Shown: in pieces, positions 1-5,269 of the stretch
Position numbering within the stretch: the first letter of the stretch is position 1
Layout: every line of letters starts with the position of its first letter
NCBI GenBank assembly: GCA_030667205.1
Contig: DAOUWH010000129.1
Coordinates: 1 to 5,269 of the forward strand
Reading direction: 5' to 3'
Length of the DNA stretch: 5,269 bases
Origin: Nitrospirota bacterium
GTDB lineage: Bacteria > Nitrospirota > Thermodesulfovibrionia > Thermodesulfovibrionales > JdFR-86
Program-made: the position numbers and the translations under genes
The notes under the pieces: generated by a model
The model's database searches: none
The model's input: only the letters and a program-made list of their open reading frames with translations
Told to the model about the DNA's origin: nothing

Positions 1-151
1 GATATTCAAGGGCCTGGCTTCGGAGTATCTGGTCGGCCTTGGCAAGAAGGAAGACAGGGTAGTGATACTTTTGAACCTTGACAACATCCTTTCCAGGGAT
101 GAGAGGATGCTGCTCGATGTCACGCAGAACAGCAAGCAGGACACGCAGTAA
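1..151 (+). CDS. cheW: CheW-like chemotaxis coupling protein, C-terminal fragment
   Basis: Only the last 49 codons are present (first full codon at position 2, stop TAA at 149-151). The translated tail contains YLVGLGKKEDRVVILLNLD followed by NILSRDE. This matches the end of CheW domains, where a 'G-x-G-K-x-x-D-R-x-I-I-L-L-D-x-D-x-I-L' pattern forms the last beta strands of the SH3-like fold. CheW proteins bridge methyl-accepting receptors and the CheA kinase in cytoplasmic arrays. The stop codon shares one base with the ATG of the following HEAT-repeat gene (TAATG), and cheR and cheB follow, which supports a chemosensory assignment. The fragment could instead be the end of a longer protein carrying a CheW domain, since CheA also ends in one. 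CheV is less likely because it normally ends in a receiver domain. The short polar tail after the fold looks like that of a stand-alone CheW. Confidence 0.82.
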   Translation, partial: IFKGLASEYLVGLGKKEDRVVILLNLDNILSRDERMLLDVTQNSKQDTQ

Positions 152-2136
152 TGGACATAGAAAGACAGCTCAGCTCGATAGACGTTGAGGCCAGGCGCGA
201 GGCGGTGCTGATGCTCGCGGCTCCGGGGGCCGAGGCGGCCGATCAGGCCGAGAACGTGAGGCTTCTTCTTAAGGCCATGCAGGACGCAAGCTGGCGCGTA
301 CGGAAGACCGCGGTGGACATCCTCCTTGGACAATATGCAATCGAGGCGTACATAGACGGACTGATAAAGCTGCTTTACCTTGAGGACGACGCCGGCGCCA
401 GGAACACGGCCATAGAGTCGCTTACAAAGCTCGGCAAGGATGTAACAAACTACCTGATAGATGCGTTCGACACGACAAACCATGATGTGAGGAAGTTCGT
501 TATAGACATAATCGGCGAGATCCATGACACCAAATCCCTGCCGCTCCTTATAGACGCCCTGAAAGACGAGGACGAAAACGTCAGGGCCTCGGCTGTAGAG
601 CACCTGGGCACCATGCGCGAGACCACCGCTGTGGATGCCCTTGTGGACATTATCAATGGCGATGACCTCTGGACCGCATACCCTGCGGCCGACGCCCTTG
701 GCATGATAGGGGACAAGCGGGCCGTACCCGCACTCATTGAGGTGCTTGGCAAGAAAACCCTCAGGGAGCCCGTGCTTAAAGCCCTCGGCAGACTGGCCGA
801 TGAAACAACCGTCGAGAAGGTCGTGCCTTTCATCGAGGACAAGTCGAGTTCGGTTCGCAAGGAGGCCCTGAACGCCCTGGAGACGATGTACCAGAAGGGC
901 GTGCCCGAGGAACATCTTGTCAGGTCCTTTAAAAAGGTATTCGGCGACAGGGCTATTGAGGCGCTCCTGGCACAGGCCACAAGCGGCAGGTCGGCACTCA
1001 GGGGGCCGGCAATACTGTTCCTCGGAATCATGAGGGACAAAAGGGCCCTGGACCCACTGCTTGAGATGGCCGCGGACCAAATGCATGCCGACGAGGTCAA
1101 AAAGGCCCTGATATATATTGGGAAGGAAAATCCCGAGGTGCTTGTTCCGCTGTTTGAGCGCGAAGACCCATACATGAAGCGCTTTATATGCGAGGTCGCG
1201 GCCAAAGTGGCCTCGCCCGTTTACTACGATACCATGGTTGCCCGCCTCAATGACGAGGACGGCCACGTACGGTCGATTGCGGCACTTGCGCTGGCCAATA
1301 TCGGTGACAGCAGGGCAATAGGCTGTCTATTCAACATGTTCACAGACCCCTATGAAGACGTGCAGGAGGCTTCAATAAAAGCCCTCGGAGCGCTCAGGGA
1401 GGGGATTGACATGGGGGACGTCTTGAGGATAATCGAGGACAGAGACCCTGTCGTCAGAAAGAACGCGGTGCTGCTCCTTGGCGAGCTTGCCTCTGAGGAT
1501 GCGGTCTCCGCGCTCTGCTTCGCCCAGAAGGACGCGGATGTCTCGGTAAGGAGGGCAGTGATTAGCGCGCTTGCGGCTATCAAGACAGAGGAGTCCGCGG
1601 CATGCCTCATAAAGTCCCTTACCGACGAGGACTCCGACATCAGAGCATCTGCCGCATTGAGCCTCGGCTCGGCAGGAGCCGCCGTGGCGGTAGAACCGCT
1701 GTGCCTGCTTCTGAAGGACACGGATGAAATGGTGAAGGTCGCGGCCGCAAGGGCGCTTGGGATAATGTCCGCGAAAAAGGCGGTGCCGAACCTCGTGGAT
1801 ATGCTTTCGGACCCGAACGGTTTTGTCGTAACCTCCATAATCACCGCGCTCGGAAAAATCGGCGGCGAAGACGTGAGGTCAGTCCTGCTGAAGATGCTTC
1901 GGTCCGGGGACGCCGAGGTAAAGAGGACGGCGATAACTTCACTTGCTGGTTTCGATGACGTGGAGTCCAGCCTGATTCCGTTCCTGAGCGACGACGATTG
2001 GGCCGCAAGGGTGGCGGCAGTCGAGGCGCTCGGAGGGCGCAAGGACGAGCATATCAAAAGAGAGCTCGGAAAGGTTTATGACACCGAGCAGGATACTGTA
2101 GTGCGTAAGACCATAGAGAGGTACCTCAGTGTTTGA
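151..2136 (+). CDS. HEAT-repeat protein, putative chemosensory scaffold
   Basis: This 661-residue protein is built of about 20 tandem helical repeats of the HEAT / PBS-lyase-HEAT-like type. Each unit is about 31 residues, with the pattern L-x-D-x-D-x-x-V-R-x-x-A-x-x-A-L-G-x-I-(G/D)-x-x-x-A-V-x-x-L. Clear examples begin at residues 137, 168, 366, 428, 490, 521 and 552. Residues 366-582 form seven consecutive units of exactly 31 residues. Residues 199-334 are irregular (units of 28-43 residues), dividing the protein into N- and C-terminal regular blocks. I see no signal peptide, membrane segment or enzymatic domain, so it is probably a cytoplasmic alpha-solenoid that binds proteins. The ATG at 151 overlaps the cheW stop, and a weak AGG lies about 10 nt upstream. 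The position between cheW and cheR suggests a role in the chemosensory pathway, but partner and function are unknown. Databases may label it 'PBS lyase HEAT-like', a fold name that does not imply phycobilin lyase activity. Confidence 0.93.
   Translation: MDIERQLSSIDVEARREAVLMLAAPGAEAADQAENVRLLLKAMQDASWRVRKTAVDILLGQYAIEAYIDGLIKLLYLEDDAGARNTAIESLTKLGKDVTNYLIDAFDTTNHDVRKFVIDIIGEIHDTKSLPLLIDALKDEDENVRASAVEHLGTMRETTAVDALVDIINGDDLWTAYPAADALGMIGDKRAVPALIEVLGKKTLREPVLKALGRLADETTVEKVVPFIEDKSSSVRKEALNALETMYQKGVPEEHLVRSFKKVFGDRAIEALLAQATSGRSALRGPAILFLGIMRDKRALDPLLEMAADQMHADEVKKALIYIGKENPEVLVPLFEREDPYMKRFICEVAAKVASPVYYDTMVARLNDEDGHVRSIAALALANIGDSRAIGCLFNMFTDPYEDVQEASIKALGALREGIDMGDVLRIIEDRDPVVRKNAVLLLGELASEDAVSALCFAQKDADVSVRRAVISALAAIKTEESAACLIKSLTDEDSDIRASAALSLGSAGAAVAVEPLCLLLKDTDEMVKVAAARALGIMSAKKAVPNLVDMLSDPNGFVVTSIITALGKIGGEDVRSVLLKMLRSGDAEVKRTAITSLAGFDDVESSLIPFLSDDDWAARVAAVEALGGRKDEHIKRELGKVYDTEQDTVVRKTIERYLSV
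2115..2121 (+). promoter_or_regulatory. Ribosome binding site for cheR
   Basis: AGAGAGG lies 7 nt before the GTG at 2129, inside the 3' end of the HEAT-repeat gene. It is a good Shine-Dalgarno match at normal spacing. It supports the GTG start, which is needed because the first in-frame ATG comes only at codon 50, well inside the conserved N-terminal domain. Confidence 0.7.
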
Positions 2137-3031
2137 CGAGGAAGAACTTATACCGCTTTCGGAAGACGTCTTCAGGCTCCTCAGGGACCTGATATCGGAT
2201 TACTGCGGCATATACTTCGACGAGTCTTCGGTATACATCCTAGAGCGGAGGCTTAACAGGAGGCTGAAGCTCCACATGTTCGACAACTTCCGGGACTACT
2301 ACAGGTTCCTCCTTTACGACAGGCGCAAGGAAGAGGAAATGGCTGCCATAGTGGACATCCTTACCGTGAACGAGACGTATTTCTTCAGGGAGATGAACCA
2401 GCTCAGGGCATTCAGCGATGAGATCAGCGAGGAAATGCTCGCGGCGAACAAGACCAGTAAAAAACTCAGAATATGGTCGGCGGGCTGCTCCTCGGGAGAG
2501 GAACCATATACCCTCGCCATGCTCCTCATGGAGAAGGGCGGCATGTTCAGTGGCTTCGATATAGAGATACTCGGAAGCGACATCAACAGGAGAGTGCTGC
2601 AGACCGCAAGGAAAGGCCTTTACAGGAAGAACTCGTTCAGGTCGATAGACGATTACTACCTACATAAATATTTTATCAAGGAGGACGACGGCTACAGGAT
2701 AATTGACGAGGTGAAGACGCTCGTCAATTTCAACTACCTCAACCTGCTCGACCCGATAAAGGTGAAGCTCATCGGCGTGATGGACATTATTTTCTGCAGA
2801 AACGTCCTCATCTATTTTAACCCCGATTCGAAAAAGAAACTGGTGTATAATTTTTACCAGAGGCTGAACGACGGAGGCTACCTTCTCCTGGGACATGCGG
2901 AGTCTCTGATCAACATAACCACGTCGTTTACGCTTAAGCATCTGAAGAGCGATATGGTGTACCAGAAGCCCAAGAAGTTTGCCCCCTCGATGTCGGATGA
3001 AAATCTCTACAGGATGCTCTGGAAACGATGA
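2129..3031 (+). CDS. cheR: Chemoreceptor glutamate methyltransferase CheR
   Basis: This 300-residue cytoplasmic enzyme transfers methyl groups from S-adenosylmethionine to glutamates on chemoreceptors, opposing CheB in adaptation. The N-terminal all-helical CheR domain spans about residues 10-70. NETYFFRE at 81-88 is the conserved family motif. The SAM-binding loop follows (SAGCSSGEEPYTLA, about 117-130), then the acidic GSDIN at 149-153, CRNVLIYF at 223-230 and GHAES at 255-259. Length is close to the E. coli enzyme (286 residues), and no TPR or other C-terminal extension is fused. The beta-subdomain region (about 180-195) looks roughly four residues shorter than in E. coli CheR, which suggests a pentapeptide-independent type. 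The start is GTG at 2129, 8 bp inside the upstream gene. The TGA overlaps the cheB ATG (ATGA). Confidence 0.96.
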   Translation: MFDEEELIPLSEDVFRLLRDLISDYCGIYFDESSVYILERRLNRRLKLHMFDNFRDYYRFLLYDRRKEEEMAAIVDILTVNETYFFREMNQLRAFSDEISEEMLAANKTSKKLRIWSAGCSSGEEPYTLAMLLMEKGGMFSGFDIEILGSDINRRVLQTARKGLYRKNSFRSIDDYYLHKYFIKEDDGYRIIDEVKTLVNFNYLNLLDPIKVKLIGVMDIIFCRNVLIYFNPDSKKKLVYNFYQRLNDGGYLLLGHAESLINITTSFTLKHLKSDMVYQKPKKFAPSMSDENLYRMLWKR

Positions 3032-4086
3032 GGAAGATAAAGGTCCTTGTTGTCGACGACTCTGCGTTCAGCCGGCAGACCATAAAGAGCATGCTTGAAA
3101 GCGAAAAGGATGTCGAGGTAGTGGGCATCGCCCCCGACGGCATCAACGCCATAGCCAAGACCCTTAAGCTCAAGCCCGACCTGATAACCCTCGACCTTGA
3201 GATGCCCGAGATGGACGGGTTCAGTTTTCTCCGCTGGCTTATGCAGCAGAACCCCACGCCCGTCATTATGGTCAGCTCCTATGGCGATAGCAAGACGGTC
3301 TTTAAGGCCCTCGAGCTTGGGGCCGTGGACTTTATCGCGAAGCCGACGGCAAAGGCCTCTGTAGAGCTCAAAAGCATAGAAAAAGACCTCCTGATGAAAG
3401 TCAAGGGGGTAAGCGGCTTCAACCTCAAGGCCCTTACAAAGGCCCGCCGCCTCCACGGGGAGGCCACCGGCAAGCCGATGAAGTACGGCCCCGGAGAGGC
3501 CGGCATAAGGCTAGTGGCCATTGGCTCCTCGACCGGAGGGCCCCCTGCGCTTCAGCTTGTGCTTACGGAGCTTCCGAATAATTTCTCCCCCGCGGTGGTA
3601 ATCAGCCAGCACATGCCCAAGGGGTTTACAAAGTCGCTTGCGGAGAGGCTCGACAAGCTCTGCAGCCTTGATGTCAAAGAGGCCGAGCAGGACGATGCCG
3701 TGGAGAACGGGAAGGTGCTTGTTTGTCCCGGCGGATACCACATGTCGTTTAAAAGGCGCGGCGGCAAGATCCGCGTCGGCCTCAAGAGGGCAGCCCAAGA
3801 GGACATGTACGTGCCCTCGGTGGACATCATGATGCGCTCTGCCGCGGACCTCTATGGCAGCAGCATGCTGGGCGTGATACTGACGGGCATGGGAAACGAC
3901 GGCACCGACGGCATGAAGAAAGTCGCTGCAAGAGGCGGCATCAATATCGCCGAGTCGGAGGAGACCGCCGTGGTCTTCGGCATGCCCGCCGGGGCGATAA
4001 AGGCCGGCGTGGTGCAAAAGGTGATGCCACTTGACAGGATAGCTGGCGAGATAATAAGGACGGTAAGAGGCACAGGGCAGAAATGA
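3028..4086 (+). CDS. cheB: Chemotaxis protein-glutamate methylesterase/glutamine deamidase CheB
   Basis: This 352-residue response regulator demethylates receptor glutamyl methyl esters and deamidates receptor glutamines when phosphorylated by CheA. An N-terminal receiver domain spans about residues 3-125. Its acidic pair is D10/D11 (VVDDSAFS), the phospho-acceptor is D56 (LDLEMPEMDG), S84 is the conserved hydroxyl residue, and K105 lies in AKP. After a linker of about 35 residues, the CheB esterase domain runs from about 160 to 348. The catalytic triad is complete: S168 in GSSTGG, H195 in SQHMPKGF and D291 in TGMGNDG. Length and architecture are standard, so the enzyme should be active and phosphorylation-controlled. 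The ATG overlaps the cheR stop by 4 bp. The nearest upstream AGGA (3011-3014) is distant, so translation probably depends on coupling to cheR. The stop overlaps the lipA start in the same ATGA manner. Confidence 0.96.
   Translation: MRKIKVLVVDDSAFSRQTIKSMLESEKDVEVVGIAPDGINAIAKTLKLKPDLITLDLEMPEMDGFSFLRWLMQQNPTPVIMVSSYGDSKTVFKALELGAVDFIAKPTAKASVELKSIEKDLLMKVKGVSGFNLKALTKARRLHGEATGKPMKYGPGEAGIRLVAIGSSTGGPPALQLVLTELPNNFSPAVVISQHMPKGFTKSLAERLDKLCSLDVKEAEQDDAVENGKVLVCPGGYHMSFKRRGGKIRVGLKRAAQEDMYVPSVDIMMRSAADLYGSSMLGVILTGMGNDGTDGMKKVAARGGINIAESEETAVVFGMPAGAIKAGVVQKVMPLDRIAGEIIRTVRGTGQK
4074..4077 (+). promoter_or_regulatory. Short ribosome binding site for lipA
   Basis: AGGG lies 5 nt before the lipA ATG at 4083, inside the cheB 3' end. 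A second purine-rich stretch, AAGAGG, lies at 4065-4070. Together with the 4-bp overlap these support initiation at 4083. The core is short, so re-initiation by ribosomes finishing cheB probably contributes. Confidence 0.45.
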
Positions 4087-4940
4087 CCAGGCTTCCCGGC
4101 TGGCTCAGGAGGCGGCACAGCCTCTCGGAGCTCCACGAACTCAAAGGCGTCCTCAGAAGCCACGGCCTTTCCACTGTTTGCGAGGAGGCGCGCTGCCCGA
4201 ACAAGGCCGAGTGCTTTTCCAAACCGACAGCCACGTTCATGATTCTGGGAGATAGTTGCACGCGCGACTGCGGCTTCTGCTCGGTAAAGTCCGCACCACC
4301 TCTCCCGCCGGACAAGGATGAGCCACGGAGGGTTGCCGAGGCCGCCTCGAAAATGGGCCTTAAATACGTGGTTGTAACCTCCGTGACGAGGGACGACCTC
4401 CCCGACGGCGGCGCAGGGCAGTTCGCTGAGACGATAAGGGAGATTAAAAAACATCTGCCGGAGGCGGGGGTCGAGGTGCTCACCCCTGATTTCGGAGGGA
4501 GCAAGGACGCCCTTTCCAGGGTGCTTTCGGCAGAGCCCCACGTCTTCAACCACAACGTGGAGACCGTGCCCCGGCTCTACGCGACCGTGAGGCCGCAGGC
4601 CGATTACAACCGCTCGATAGGACTCCTGAGGCGTTTAAAAGAGCTGTCGCCTGAGACAAACACGAAGTCGGGCCTGATGCTCGGCCTCGGCGAGAGTTTT
4701 GAAGAGGTGCTGGAGGTTTTCAAGGACCTAAGGGGCGCGGGCTGCGACCTCCTCACCGTCGGGCAGTACCTCAGGCCTACAAAGAAAAACCTTCCTGTTG
4801 TAGAATATATCGAACCGGAGATTTTCAAGGCGCTCAGGGAACAGGCCCTCGGGATGGGTTTTAGGTCCGTGGCCTCGGGGCCGCTGGTTAGGAGTTCGAT
4901 GAACGCGGAGGAGATGTATACAGGCAATGTTTCAGTTTAA
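4083..4940 (+). CDS. lipA: Lipoyl synthase LipA
   Basis: This 285-residue radical-SAM enzyme inserts two sulfurs into protein-bound octanoyl groups, making the lipoyl cofactor of 2-oxoacid dehydrogenases and the glycine cleavage H protein. Both iron-sulfur sites are visible. The LipA-specific auxiliary cluster motif CX4CX5C is C33, C38 and C44 (VCEEARCPNKAEC). The radical-SAM CX3CX2C motif is C59, C63 and C66 (CTRDCGFC). Other hallmarks are VTSVTRDDLPDGGA (98-111), a PDFGG segment (135-139), NHNVETVPRLY (156-166), GLGE (201-204) and TVGQYLRPT (225-233). The serine of the C-terminal RSS motif, which ligates the auxiliary cluster in characterised LipA, is kept at 270-272. The usual RSSY reads RSSM here, and the usual HLPV reads NLPV (236-239). 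The ATG overlaps the cheB stop by 4 bp, with AGGG 5 nt upstream. Family assignment is secure; the link to chemotaxis is positional only. Confidence 0.96.
   Translation: MTRLPGWLRRRHSLSELHELKGVLRSHGLSTVCEEARCPNKAECFSKPTATFMILGDSCTRDCGFCSVKSAPPLPPDKDEPRRVAEAASKMGLKYVVVTSVTRDDLPDGGAGQFAETIREIKKHLPEAGVEVLTPDFGGSKDALSRVLSAEPHVFNHNVETVPRLYATVRPQADYNRSIGLLRRLKELSPETNTKSGLMLGLGESFEEVLEVFKDLRGAGCDLLTVGQYLRPTKKNLPVVEYIEPEIFKALREQALGMGFRSVASGPLVRSSMNAEEMYTGNVSV
4907..4913 (+). promoter_or_regulatory. Ribosome binding site for the aminotransferase gene
   Basis: GGAGGAG is a strong Shine-Dalgarno sequence within the end of lipA. It lies 13 nt before the ATG at 4927, which is longer than usual. The in-frame codons between the two contain no ATG, GTG or TTG, so 4927 remains the best start. 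The motif also encodes an Ala-Glu-Glu stretch of LipA, so part of its match may be coincidental. Confidence 0.45.
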
Positions 4941-5269
4941 CAGGATTAAAAGGCTTCCGCCGTATGTGTTCGCCATTGTAAACGCCCTGAAGATAGAGGC
5001 CAGGCGCAAGGGCGAGGACATAATTGATCTGGGCATGGGAAACCCCGACCTTCCCGCACCCAAGCACGTCATAGACAAGCTGTGCGAGGCGGCAAAAAAG
5101 CCCCATAACCATCGCTACTCGGCCTCCAAGGGCATCACCCAGCTAAGGATGGCTATCTCGGAGTGGTACAAGCGCCGCTACGACGTGGACATAGACCCGG
5201 AGAAGGAGGCCGTGGTCTCCATCGGCTCCAAGGAGGGCCTGTCGCACTTGGTGCTGGCCACCGTGCAGC
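4927..5269 (+). CDS. alaC: PLP-dependent class I/II aminotransferase, AlaC-like, N-terminal part
   Basis: The first 114 codons of a fold-type I aminotransferase are present and run off the window edge. The N-terminus RIKRLPPYVFAIVNALKIEA is characteristic of the AlaC/YfdZ-type alanine aminotransferase group. It is followed by LGMGNPD (35-41, substrate-binding region), NHRYSASKG (61-69) and IGSKEGLSH (99-107), which begins the PLP-phosphate-binding segment. The catalytic lysine lies beyond the window. Such enzymes convert pyruvate and glutamate to alanine and 2-oxoglutarate. Close relatives are often annotated as LL-diaminopimelate or aspartate aminotransferase, so substrate specificity is not certain. 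The ATG at 4927 lies 14 bp inside lipA in another frame, which implies co-transcription with it. Confidence 0.86.
   Translation, partial: MFQFNRIKRLPPYVFAIVNALKIEARRKGEDIIDLGMGNPDLPAPKHVIDKLCEAAKKPHNHRYSASKGITQLRMAISEWYKRRYDVDIDPEKEAVVSIGSKEGLSHLVLATVQ

Noticed and set aside
1246..1896. The 93-bp periodicity as a DNA tandem repeat or CRISPR-like array
   Set aside because: The periodicity is at protein level only. Unit nucleotide sequences are diverged, and there are no identical direct repeats separated by spacers.
450..2057. Two long minus-strand open frames (450-1205 and 1350-2057) opposite the HEAT-repeat gene
   Set aside because: They mirror the repetitive coding strand, are rich in Ser/Ala low-complexity sequence and show no recognisable family. 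The + strand frame has clear repeat structure.
151..2136. Phycobilin (PBS) lyase function
   Set aside because: PBS-lyase HEAT-like repeats are a fold class. Nothing in the neighbourhood concerns phycobilisomes, and the protein has no accompanying lyase context.
4041..4086. Terminator or promoter between cheB and lipA
   Set aside because: The genes overlap and I see no GC-rich hairpin followed by a T run, nor a convincing -35/-10 pair.
3007..4555. Several minus-strand open frames (up to 233 aa) opposite cheB and lipA
   Set aside because: They lie entirely opposite conserved catalytic domains, overlap one another in different frames and lack family motifs. They are shadows caused by few reverse-strand stop triplets.
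4083..4940. Biotin synthase or another radical-SAM enzyme
   Set aside because: The extra CX4CX5C auxiliary-cluster motif, NHNVETVPRLY and C-terminal RSS motif are specific to lipoyl synthase.
4927..5269. LL-diaminopimelate aminotransferase (DapL) as the primary call
   Set aside because: The RIKRLPPYVF...NHRYSASKG start matches the AlaC-type group better. The C-terminal part that could help decide is outside the window, so this remains an alternative.

Overview
The window looks like a bacterial chromosome segment that is almost entirely protein-coding, with every gene on the + strand and no intergenic gap. By eye the base composition is moderately GC-rich. Arginine is often coded by AGG and isoleucine by ATA. 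That codon style, plus a chemosensory cluster containing a HEAT-repeat gene, would fit a Gram-negative anaerobe-type lineage such as Nitrospirota or a former deltaproteobacterium. The sequence alone does not settle the taxon.

Layout: (1) the C-terminal 49 codons of a CheW-like chemosensory coupling protein (to 151); (2) a 661-residue protein made almost wholly of about 20 HEAT-like helical repeats (151-2136); (3) the chemoreceptor methyltransferase CheR (2129-3031); (4) the response-regulator methylesterase/deamidase CheB (3028-4086); (5) lipoyl synthase LipA (4083-4940); (6) the first 114 codons of a PLP-dependent AlaC-type aminotransferase (4927 to the window edge).

All five junctions overlap, by 1, 8, 4, 4 and 14 bp. 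Co-transcription and translational coupling along the whole run are therefore likely. No promoter or terminator is visible, so the operon probably starts upstream and continues downstream.

Functionally, CheW links receptors to the CheA kinase, while CheR and CheB add and remove receptor methyl groups to give adaptation. The HEAT protein sits between coupling and adaptation genes and has no recognisable catalytic domain, so a scaffold or adaptor role in this chemosensory pathway is the most reasonable inference. LipA (protein lipoylation for 2-oxoacid dehydrogenases and glycine cleavage) and the aminotransferase (amino-acid metabolism) have no obvious mechanistic link to chemosensing. They are probably housekeeping genes that share the transcript.

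The most noteworthy items are the HEAT-repeat protein inside the che operon, a CheR whose beta-subdomain looks shortened, and a LipA whose C-terminal RSSY motif reads RSSM.
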